34,824 nucleotides of DNA from an uncultured Candidatus Pelagibacter sp. GTDB lineage: Bacteria; Pseudomonadota; Alphaproteobacteria; Pelagibacterales; Pelagibacteraceae. Within the stretch, counting starts at the first letter, position 1. The number at the start of each line of letters is the position of its first letter. The stretch spans positions 1 through 34,824 of the forward strand of contig CAJQRS010000016.1 in the NCBI GenBank assembly GCA_905612375.1, given 5' to 3'. Below are positions 19,401 to 27,297 of this stretch, piece by piece. The notes beneath the pieces were generated by a model. It did not search any database. It had not been told where the DNA came from and worked only from the letters and a program-made list of their open reading frames with translations. Made by a program: the position numbers and the translations under genes.

Positions 19401-20546
19401 TTAATTAAACTTTGTAACTATCTTGGGTATATAATTTTTAAAATTAAAAAAACCTTTATTACAAAACTGCCATGAAAATTGATCTATTTCACGATAAATA
19501 AATTCTATATTCTTTAATTCACAAAGTTGTAAGTAGTCTAAATTCTCTCCAACTGTTGGATAAAGTGCATAAACTGGTTCTTTAATATTCTTAAGTTCAT
19601 CAATTTTAATTACTTCCGTTGTAATTGATTTTTTTTTAAGCCTATTTAACTGGTCATTAATTAAAAGAGTTTTAAAATTTAGTGTATTTTCACTTAATTG
19701 AATTTGTCGTGTTTCATTTGTATTTGAAATTATTAAGATCTTTTTAAAGTTGTGGCCCTTAAAATCAGTAAACTCCATTGCAAGATTGTTATCAAACACT
19801 AATAATACCTTGTCTTCTAATAAATGAGGGTTGGTAAAGCTCTTTTCTACAACTGAATAGCTTTTTTCAGTAATTTTTGGAGCAGCTTCTTCATTTATTT
19901 TAATATTTTGAAATCGATTATTAGTAAATTTTTTTATATTCCATTCTGTAGCTAGATAATTTTTCCCCTGTGTTTGAATTCCAGCAACCCATCTCCAACC
20001 TAAAGTATTAGAAGCGGCATCTCCATCAAATAAATGTTTCATAAAAAATTCTGCACCAAGTTGCCAGGGTAAATTTAATGTAAAAATCCAAATACTAGCA
20101 AACCACATTCGTGTATGATTATGAAGATAGTTAAATTCCTTAAGTTCATTTACCCATTGATTAAAACACTCAATACTTGTTTTACCTTCTGTAGCATCAA
20201 GGTAATCCTTATTATCTTTCAAGTTTTCTTTTATATCTTTTAATTCTTTTAAGTAGTCTGTCCAAACGTTTGGCCTTAATTCGAGCCAACCTTTCCAATA
20301 AACTCTCCAAAGAACCTCTTGAATAAATTTTTCATTTTTTACAAATGAAAACTTTTTTAATGATTTATTAATAATCTCCAGCTCATTAATTAAACCATGG
20401 TTTACATAGGGTGATAAGCATGAGGTGTTAACTCTTTTTTGAGGACCAAAATCAAAATTTCTTAACTTAGAATATTCTAAAAGATTATTTTCAATAAATT
20501 GATTTAACTCCCCAACAGCCTCAGTCCTTGAACCTTTAAATTTCAT
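19401..20546 (-). CDS. Photolyase-family FAD-binding protein with apparently swapped domain order
   Basis: Residue 3 onward already matches the photolyase FAD domain: FKGSRTEAVGELNQFIENNLLEY..R, TSCLSPYVNHGLI, VLWRVYWKGW and YLHNHTRMWFASIWIFTLNLPWQLGAEFFMKHLFDGDAASNTLGWRWVAGIQTQGKNYLA. The remaining ~140 aa (KVLLVFDNNLAMEF...KKILIISN...VYALYPTVGENLDYLQ) looks alpha/beta. Confidence 0.88.
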   Translation of the reverse strand: MKFKGSRTEAVGELNQFIENNLLEYSKLRNFDFGPQKRVNTSCLSPYVNHGLINELEIINKSLKKFSFVKNEKFIQEVLWRVYWKGWLELRPNVWTDYLKELKDIKENLKDNKDYLDATEGKTSIECFNQWVNELKEFNYLHNHTRMWFASIWIFTLNLPWQLGAEFFMKHLFDGDAASNTLGWRWVAGIQTQGKNYLATEWNIKKFTNNRFQNIKINEEAAPKITEKSYSVVEKSFTNPHLLEDKVLLVFDNNLAMEFTDFKGHNFKKILIISNTNETRQIQLSENTLNFKTLLINDQLNRLKKKSITTEVIKIDELKNIKEPVYALYPTVGENLDYLQLCELKNIEFIYREIDQFSWQFCNKGFFNFKNYIPKIVTKFN

Positions 20547-20552
20547 AATGAA

Positions 20553-21737
20553 TTATCTTAATTGTTTTTTATGAAAATTAATAAACTTTTCTACGTTTGA
20601 TTTATTAAAAGTTTTGTTTTCTTCAAAAGAAACTTTTTTCATTGAGTAAGCACTACTTTTTGTTTGTCTAGACATTATAGTTATATTGCCCTTGTATAGT
20701 TTGAGTTTAATAGAACCATTTACTTTACTCTTTTTAAGATCCACAATCTTTTGAAGTTTTAATCTTGCTTTTGAGTACCAGTAACCATTGTAAATAAGTG
20801 CAGCATATTTTGGCATAATTTCATCTTTTTTATGCATGGTTTCTTTATCTAAAGTAACTGATTCAATAGCTCTATGTGCTGACATCAGTAATGTGCCACC
20901 TGGTGTTTCATAAACACCTCTAGATTTAATCCCAATAAATCTATTTTCAACTAAATCAACTCTACCTATTCCATTTTTACCAGCAACCTCATTAAGTTTT
21001 TCCAACAAGTTTCCAGGCGATAATTTTTTACTATTTACAGTTATTGGATCTCCATTTTTAAATCCTATAGTTACGAAGGAAGCTTTGTTAGGTGCTTTTT
21101 CAGGAGACACAGTTCTTTGAAAAAGAAATTCTGGAGCTGCGTTTTTTGGGTTTTCTAAAACCTTACCTTCAGTTGATGTATGATATAAATTATCATCAAT
21201 AGAAAAAGGGGGAGCACCTTTTTTATCTGTTGGAATTGGGATATTATTTTCTTTTGCATATTTAATTAAATCAGTTCTAGAGTTTAATTTCCATATTCTC
21301 CAGGGAGCAATAATTTTTATCTTAGGACCAAAATAATGATAGCCCAATTCAAATCTTACTTGGTCATTCCCTTTTCCAGTTGACCCATGTGATACAGCAT
21401 ATGCACCATATTTTTTTGCAGCAGCAATTTGACGTTTTGCAATTAATGGTCTTGCAATTGAAGTGCCCAATAAATAAACACCCTCATAAATTGCGTGACC
21501 TCTAAGCATTGGAAAGACATAATCTTTTACAAAAACATCCTTTAAATCTTCAATAACAATATTTTTAACACCTAATTTTTTAGCATTCTTTATAATTTTT
21601 TTTCTATCAATTTTTTGACCAACATTAGCTGTGTAACAGATAACTTCAGCATCGTAATTTTCTTGAAGCCATTTTAAAATAATAGATGTGTCTAACCCAC
21701 CCGAATAAGCGAGTACAATTTTTTTTTTGGGTTTCAT
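20553..21737 (-). CDS. argG: Argininosuccinate synthase
   Basis: KKKIVLAYSGGLDTSIILKWLQENY, AVSHGSTGKGNDQVRFELGY, APWRIWKLNSRTDLIKYA and GRVDLVENRFIGIKSRGVYETPGGT. Confidence 0.98.
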   Translation of the reverse strand: MKPKKKIVLAYSGGLDTSIILKWLQENYDAEVICYTANVGQKIDRKKIIKNAKKLGVKNIVIEDLKDVFVKDYVFPMLRGHAIYEGVYLLGTSIARPLIAKRQIAAAKKYGAYAVSHGSTGKGNDQVRFELGYHYFGPKIKIIAPWRIWKLNSRTDLIKYAKENNIPIPTDKKGAPPFSIDDNLYHTSTEGKVLENPKNAAPEFLFQRTVSPEKAPNKASFVTIGFKNGDPITVNSKKLSPGNLLEKLNEVAGKNGIGRVDLVENRFIGIKSRGVYETPGGTLLMSAHRAIESVTLDKETMHKKDEIMPKYAALIYNGYWYSKARLKLQKIVDLKKSKVNGSIKLKLYKGNITIMSRQTKSSAYSMKKVSFEENKTFNKSNVEKFINFHKKQLR

Positions 21738-21741
21738 TTAT

Positions 21742-22248
21742 TTAGCTACAGTTTGCTTTGGTAGCCTTATATGCTTTCGTAAAACCTAATAATGAGTAAT
21801 GATCAATTGTCTGGGACCCTTTTAGGTTATGCGCCTTAACCATTATTCGGGATCCTTTTTGCATAGTTTTGATCATTTTTTTTTCAAATTTATTATCTGT
21901 AATCCAGGCAAAATTTTCTTGAATAATATCGAATATATATTTATTTTTTCCTGATATTGCCTTTATAGAATTTTTATTATTAAAATCATAACCACTAGTA
22001 ATACTAATTTCATTGGTTATATCTTCCCCCGGTCTAAAACTAATAAATAATCTTGCTTCTCGAGTACTTGTTTTTGGAGCCTGTAACACAGGTTTAGATT
22101 GTGCAAAACAAACTTTACCTTTTTCATTATTAATTACATATGTTTCCCAGTCTTTATGGGTACCCATTTTTTTAACTTCTTCAGCATTAACTTGATTAGC
22201 AAAAGTAGCTAAGAATATTATAAATATAAATTTTTTAATTATGGACAT
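21742..22248 (-). CDS. Invasion-associated locus B (IalB) family protein
   Basis: Signal peptide (FIFIIFLATFANQVNA), HKDWETYVINNEKGKVCFAQSKP, C-terminal Cys; matches the IalB family layout. Confidence 0.85.
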   Translation of the reverse strand: MSIIKKFIFIIFLATFANQVNAEEVKKMGTHKDWETYVINNEKGKVCFAQSKPVLQAPKTSTREARLFISFRPGEDITNEISITSGYDFNNKNSIKAISGKNKYIFDIIQENFAWITDNKFEKKMIKTMQKGSRIMVKAHNLKGSQTIDHYSLLGFTKAYKATKANCS

Positions 22249-23273
22249 GGATTAGGATATATAGCCTGTACTTCATTAATTTCATTAAAAATATCGTCTG
22301 TTAATTTTATATTTACACTTTCTATATTTGTTTTCAACTGTTCCATGGTTGTAGCTCCAATAATAACTGATGTTACAAAAGGTTGGATTTCTAGAAACTT
22401 TAAAGACATTTGGGCTAAATCAAGATTGTGTTTTTTAGCTATTTTATAATACGCTTCTACTACCTTATCAGTGTTTGGTTTTTGATATCTGGTCCAAAAA
22501 TTACCATCTCTTTCCATTCTAGAGTTTTTTGGTATTTGGTTATTTCTGTATTTTCCAGACAAGTAACCACAAGCCAAAGGAGAGTATGCTAATAAACCAG
22601 CCTTTTCTCTGATAGATATTTCTGCAAGACCAACTTCATATGTTCTATTTAATAAGTTGTAAGGGTTTTGAACTGAATGCACTCTTGGAAGATTTTTTTC
22701 TTTAGACAATTCTAAATATTTAGATAGTCCCCAAGGAGTTTCATTGGATACACCAATATGTTTAATTTTCCCTTGATCTATAAATTTTTTTAAACATCCC
22801 AAGATATCTTCAAATTTAGTCCACTCGCTATCATTATGTTCATATCCCAGTTTACCAAAAAAATTTGTTTTTCTTTCAGGCCAATGCAATTGATATAAAT
22901 CAATATAGTCAGTTTTTAATCTTTTTAAACTTCCTTCAAGAGCTGTTGTAATATTTTTTTCGCCAAACTGATTTCCACCACCCCTTACATATTCTCTCAT
23001 GGGCCCACAAACTTTAGAGGCTAAAATTACCTTGTCTCTCTTTTTAGTTTTTTCAAACCAGTTTCCAATAATTACTTCTGTGTCTCCAAATGTTTCTTGT
23101 TTAGGAGGTATTGAATAAATTTCTGCTGTATCCCAAAAGTTTACACCATGATCTAAAGCATAATCCATTTGCTCAAAACCTTCTTCTTGAGTGTTTTGCT
23201 CACCCCAAGTCATTGTTCCTAGACAAATTGTGCTAACTTTTAGGTCGGTATTTCCTAATTTTTTATAATTCAT
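22239..23273 (-). CDS. Aldo/keto reductase
   Basis: MNYKKLGNTDLKVSTICLGTMTWG, FWDTAEIYS, ASKVCGPM, YIDLYQLHWP, KHIGVSNETPWG and LLAYSPLACGYLSGKY. Confidence 0.96.
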   Translation of the reverse strand: MNYKKLGNTDLKVSTICLGTMTWGEQNTQEEGFEQMDYALDHGVNFWDTAEIYSIPPKQETFGDTEVIIGNWFEKTKKRDKVILASKVCGPMREYVRGGGNQFGEKNITTALEGSLKRLKTDYIDLYQLHWPERKTNFFGKLGYEHNDSEWTKFEDILGCLKKFIDQGKIKHIGVSNETPWGLSKYLELSKEKNLPRVHSVQNPYNLLNRTYEVGLAEISIREKAGLLAYSPLACGYLSGKYRNNQIPKNSRMERDGNFWTRYQKPNTDKVVEAYYKIAKKHNLDLAQMSLKFLEIQPFVTSVIIGATTMEQLKTNIESVNIKLTDDIFNEINEVQAIYPNPCP

Positions 23274-23332
23274 AATTTTTAACCTTATTAAGACATCTTG
23301 AAATAATAGTAAAAGGCTATTATATGTAAGTC

Positions 23333-24094
23333 ATGATATTCAATAAACAAAATTTGCTAAACAAAGTAAAAGAAGCCCAACAATCAACAGTAGTAATGGA
23401 TGAGGGCTTAAGAGCCTACATGCTTAAAGTTTATAACTACATGGCTTCTGGTATTCTATTAACTGGACTTGTGTCTTTAATATTTTTTAAATTGTCTGTA
23501 GTAACAGATGCTAACGGATCTATTGTTGCTTTAACAAGCATAGGAAACACAATTTTTCTTTCAGGTTTTAAATGGATTGTAATGTTAGCTCCGCTTGGAG
23601 TTGTTTTTTACATGAGTGCTAAAATTAATAAAATGGCGGCATCTACTGCACAAACAACCTTTTGGGTTTTTGCTTCATTAATGGGAATTTCACTATCCTC
23701 TATATTTCTAACTTATACTGGTGCCAGTATTACTAGAGTATTTTTTATTACTTCAATTACTTTTGGTGCAATGAGTCTGTATGGTTACACAACTAAAAGA
23801 GATCTTACAAAATTAGGATCTTTCTTGATGATGGGTCTAATAGGAATTATTGTAGCATCAGTTGTTAATATGTTTATGAAATCTACGATGATGGATTTCG
23901 TTATCTCAATCTTAGGAGTTTTAATTTTTGTAGGCCTTACCGCTTATGATACTCAAAAAATTAAAAACATGTATGCAGCAAGTGATACAGGTGAGTTGAT
24001 GGGTAAAAAAGCTGTAATGGGTGCCTTAACTCTTTACTTAGACTTTATAAACTTATTTATAATGTTATTAAGATTATTTGGTCAAAGACGATAA
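23333..24094 (+). CDS. Bax inhibitor-1/YccA family protein
   Basis: MLKVYNYMASGILLTGLVSL, WVFASLMGISLSSIFLTYTGASI and FVGLTAYDTQKIKNMY. Confidence 0.96.
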   Translation: MIFNKQNLLNKVKEAQQSTVVMDEGLRAYMLKVYNYMASGILLTGLVSLIFFKLSVVTDANGSIVALTSIGNTIFLSGFKWIVMLAPLGVVFYMSAKINKMAASTAQTTFWVFASLMGISLSSIFLTYTGASITRVFFITSITFGAMSLYGYTTKRDLTKLGSFLMMGLIGIIVASVVNMFMKSTMMDFVISILGVLIFVGLTAYDTQKIKNMYAASDTGELMGKKAVMGALTLYLDFINLFIMLLRLFGQRR

Positions 24095-24114
24095 TTAAAT
24101 TTTCAGTTTCTTAA

Positions 24115-24417
24115 GTGACCTTAATACCTAAAATCATGGTGTTTTTTTTGATAGTTTTAAGCTCACTACTTTATTGGGCTTCTTCGAATGTGTGTAAATA
24201 CAACCTTGCATTAGAGAGACATACTAATTTAATAAATTCTATTACTGAAGAAATTGATCCTTCACTAGGCAATGTAAAATATTACATTTATAGAGAGTTA
24301 GACTGCACAGATATAAATTTAGATTGGGACGCAGAAAGAGTGCTGAATAATTTAAGAACACTATCAGTAATTGTATACCAAGCGCTTACTACCGATATAA
24401 AAGGCAATCCAAATTAA
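24115..24417 (+). CDS. Small hypothetical secreted or membrane-anchored protein
   Basis: 100-aa ORF from GTG 24115 (alternative ATG 24136), N-terminal hydrophobic segment VFFLIVLSSLLYWASSNVC; no family recognised. Confidence 0.55.
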   Translation: MTLIPKIMVFFLIVLSSLLYWASSNVCKYNLALERHTNLINSITEEIDPSLGNVKYYIYRELDCTDINLDWDAERVLNNLRTLSVIVYQALTTDIKGNPN

Positions 24418-24462
24418 ATAAGTCAAGCAGACCAGAAGACAGATATAAAGTATTAACTATTT

Positions 24463-24807
24463 TTATTTCTTAAGGTTTTTCCAATTAGTATTTTTAAGTA
24501 GAATTTCTAGATCAAAAGAATTTTTTAAAACTTTACCATTAGAGTCTGTAATTAAATATTTTAGGTTTTTGTTGCTTGGTTTAAAATTTTTACAAATTTT
24601 ATATAAAGCATTTTCTGCAGCATTTTTAAAAACACTAAAACTCACTTGTCTGCTAGAAATATTTAAACCATAATCTTTCCACGATCCTTCAGAGACCATT
24701 TTTGCATATAAGTCCAAAATAACTTTAAGCTCATTTTTTTCAAAAAATTGTCTTTCTTCTATCTGTTTATGTGGATTATTAACGACAAGTTTTAGGTTTC
24801 TATTCAT
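24463..24807 (-). CDS. DUF2794 domain-containing protein
   Basis: FFEKNELKVILDLYAKMVSEGSWKDYGLNISSRQVSFSVFKNAAENALYKICK is characteristic of this alphaproteobacterial family. Confidence 0.9.
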   Translation of the reverse strand: MNRNLKLVVNNPHKQIEERQFFEKNELKVILDLYAKMVSEGSWKDYGLNISSRQVSFSVFKNAAENALYKICKNFKPSNKNLKYLITDSNGKVLKNSFDLEILLKNTNWKNLKK

Positions 24808-25351
24808 TAATTTTATGCTTGTTAATTAAAGATACTTGAAAAATAGTAAAAATTAGTGTGATTGGAAGCATTCCCCAAACTTTAAAGTTAACCCAAAACT
24901 CTTCAGTTTGTGTTCTCCAAATACATTCATTTAAGATTGCAAGACCAAAGAAAAAATACATCCATCTTCTATTTAGTAGCTCCCAACCACTATCTGTTAA
25001 GGCAATTGATTTACCCATAATTTTTTTAAGGATAGGCTCATTTGTAAAATATCTTCCAAAAAGTAAAGCAATACCAAACAAAGTATTAATAATTGTTGGC
25101 TTTATATAAATAAAAATTGGATCATTAAAATAAATTGTAAGACCTCCAAAGAGTGTAATTAAGATGCCACTTATTAATGGCATCATTGGAATTCTTTTTT
25201 CAAAAAACCAAACAATAAATAGTGCAATTAATGTTGCAACTATAAGTGGTGGAATAGCTACTGATAAATTCTTATCATTATTGTAATAATAATAAAAGAA
25301 TATCGCTAAAGGTCCAAAGTCTGTTGCAAATTTAAGAAATGATTTATTCAC
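24800..25351 (-). CDS. yciB: Inner membrane-spanning protein YciB / septation protein A
   Basis: KFATDFGPLAIFFYYY, LISGILITLFGGLTIYFNDPIFIYIKPTIINTLFG, DSGWELLNRRWMYFFFGLAILNECIWR and WVNFKVWGMLP. GTG 25351 (VNKSFLKF) is a more family-like start than the upstream one. Confidence 0.92.
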   Translation of the reverse strand: MNKSFLKFATDFGPLAIFFYYYYNNDKNLSVAIPPLIVATLIALFIVWFFEKRIPMMPLISGILITLFGGLTIYFNDPIFIYIKPTIINTLFGIALLFGRYFTNEPILKKIMGKSIALTDSGWELLNRRWMYFFFGLAILNECIWRTQTEEFWVNFKVWGMLPITLIFTIFQVSLINKHKINE

Positions 25352-25430
25352 TTGACAGATATTAACATAATAAAAAAACATTTATATTTTTTTTATTGAT
25401 TTTTATTTTTTAACCCCCATATTAATACTC

Positions 25431-25751
25431 ATGGCAATTCAAAAAGCAAAATTTTCAATAGGAGACATTGTGAAGCATAAACACTTTGAGTTTAGGGGTG
25501 TAATTTATGATGTTGATTTTGAATTTAATAACTCTGAAGAGTGGTACCAATCTATCCCAAAAAATGTTCGTCCAAGAAAAGACCAGCCTTTTTACCATTT
25601 ACTTGCTGAAAATGATGAGATTACTTATGAGGCCTATGTTTCAGAGCAAAACCTGCTGATGGATGATTCAGAAGACCCTATTAAACACCCTTTAATTGAA
25701 GAGATTTTTTCAGGCAGAAAAGGATCTAGCTATTTTAAGCCTTCTAATTAA
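25431..25751 (+). CDS. hspQ: Heat shock protein HspQ
   Basis: FSIGDIVKHKHFEFRGVIYDVDFEFNNSEEWYQSIPKNVRPRKDQPFYHLLAEN and YVSEQNL. Confidence 0.96.
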   Translation: MAIQKAKFSIGDIVKHKHFEFRGVIYDVDFEFNNSEEWYQSIPKNVRPRKDQPFYHLLAENDEITYEAYVSEQNLLMDDSEDPIKHPLIEEIFSGRKGSSYFKPSN

Positions 25752-25810
25752 TTCATTTTTCAAACACAATTAATTCAAATCTTAGACACAAATAGTTGTT
25801 ATCTGTAATT

Positions 25811-25887
25811 ATGTTCTGATCAAGAGTATTAAATAACGTTTTTCGCATTATTGACTCCCTCTACATTCTTGATCAGAATGTTTTTTC
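25811..25887. promoter_or_regulatory. Intergenic inverted-repeat element; candidate terminator or attenuator-like structure
   Basis: TTCTGATCAAG (25814-25824) is an exact inverted match to CTTGATCAGAA (25868-25878). The right arm can also fold locally as CATTCT-TGATC-AGAATG followed by TTTTTT. Confidence 0.5.
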
Positions 25888-25931
25888 ATAATAAAACCAA
25901 ATAATCTTTTTTTAATATATATAATTTAAAA

Positions 25932-26642
25932 ATGTTTAAATCTTTTGAACCTAATAAAGTTTTTGCAATCACGTCTAAAGCTTCAAAATATGTATTATTT
26001 TTATTTATTATAGTCTTAACAATTGGTTTAACAGAAGCACTTGTTCTGTCCCCAGAAGATTATAAACAAAGTGATGTAGTAAGAATTATGTATGTTCATG
26101 TTCCAGCTGCATGGATATCACTTGGAATATTTTCAAGTTTAGCTTTGTTATCTATTGGAAGTTTTATTTTTAAGAATAAAAATTTTGCTTTAATTGCTAA
26201 AAGTTTAGCACCATCCGGGTTTGTGTTTAATATAATTGCACTAGTTACTGGCTCAATTTGGGGTAAACCGACTTGGGGTACATGGTGGGCTTGGGATGCG
26301 AGAATAACTTCTATGTTAATTTTAGCTTTATTTTATGGAATGTATCTGTTGGCCTGGAGAATTTATGAGAATAAAGAACAAGTAATAAAAGTGACTTCTT
26401 TAATTGCAATTTTAGGAGCAATAAATATTCCTATTATCAAATTTTCAGTTGATTGGTGGAATACCCTTCATCAACCAGCCTCAATTAACATTTTATCAAC
26501 CAAAACAGCAATTCATCCATCCATGTTAATTCCTTTAGGCATTATGACTGTGGCATTTGCTCTTTTTTCACTACTCATTTTTTTGATGAAATATAATACT
26601 GAACTGATAAAAGTTAAAAATAAAGGATTAAATAGATTATGA
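25932..26642 (+). CDS. ccmC: Heme exporter/cytochrome c maturation permease CcmC
   Basis: MYVHVPAAWISLG, GSIWGKPTWGTWWAWDARITSMLILALFY (WWD-type) and VDWWNTLHQPASI. Confidence 0.97.
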   Translation: MFKSFEPNKVFAITSKASKYVLFLFIIVLTIGLTEALVLSPEDYKQSDVVRIMYVHVPAAWISLGIFSSLALLSIGSFIFKNKNFALIAKSLAPSGFVFNIIALVTGSIWGKPTWGTWWAWDARITSMLILALFYGMYLLAWRIYENKEQVIKVTSLIAILGAINIPIIKFSVDWWNTLHQPASINILSTKTAIHPSMLIPLGIMTVAFALFSLLIFLMKYNTELIKVKNKGLNRL

Positions 26643-26866
26643 TTAATGAAATAATTTCAATGAATGGATATGAAGCCTATGTATGGTCAGCTTTTTCATT
26701 TACGTTGATTAGTTTTATAGCTTTATATTTTGTAACTAAACTACAACTTTCAAAAGAACAAAAAAAATTTGCTTCTAAATTTGATTCTCTAAATGTAGAG
26801 AAAGCTAGAGTTGCAAGATCACAAAATATTAATAGAGAAATATTATCCAATATATCTAATATTTAA
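26639..26866 (+). CDS. ccmD: Heme exporter protein CcmD
   Basis: 75 aa, single TM; NGYEAYVWSAFSFTLISFIALYF; located between ccmC and ccmE. Confidence 0.9.
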   Translation: MINEIISMNGYEAYVWSAFSFTLISFIALYFVTKLQLSKEQKKFASKFDSLNVEKARVARSQNINREILSNISNI

Positions 26867-26876
26867 CTAATAAACC

Positions 26877-27296
26877 ATGTACGGTAAAAAAGTTAAATTA
26901 CGAGTTTTATTTTTAGCTTTATTTTTAAGCTCAGTAATTTTAATAGTTTTTTTAATTTTACAGTCATTGAAAGATAACGTTATATACTTTCAGTCTCCAT
27001 CAGAAATAAAATCTTTAATAGAGTTGGATAAAAAAAAGATAAGAGTAGGAGGAATGGTTAAAGAACAATCAGTTTTTGTAAATTCTGAGGAAGTTAATTT
27101 TATTATTACTGATTTTAAAAATGAGATTAATGTTATTTATTCAGGAGCTGTGCCAAATTTATTTGCAGAAGGAAAAGGTGTAGTTGCTGAAGGTTTTTTA
27201 AAGGATAAAAATTATTTTTTAGCTACTAAAATTTTAGCAAAACATGATGAAAATTATATGCCCCCAGAAGTTAAAGAAGCTATAGGAGATAAATAA
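26877..27296 (+). CDS. ccmE: Cytochrome c maturation protein CcmE
   Basis: [35 protein letters not shown] and the heme-binding region [14 protein letters not shown]. Confidence 0.97.
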   Translation: MYGKKVKLRVLFLALFLSSVILIVFLILQSLKDNVIYFQSPSEIKSLIELDKKKIRVGGMVKEQSVFVNSEEVNFIITDFKNEINVIYSGAVPNLFAEGKGVVAEGFLKDKNYFLATKILAKHDENYMPPEVKEAIGDK

Positions 27297-27297
27297 A

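Noticed and set aside
22013-22195. Antisense ORF opposite the IalB-family gene
   Set aside because: Short shadow ORF with no supporting features.
24858-25109. Antisense ORF opposite yciB
   Set aside because: Shadow ORF opposite conserved YciB motifs.
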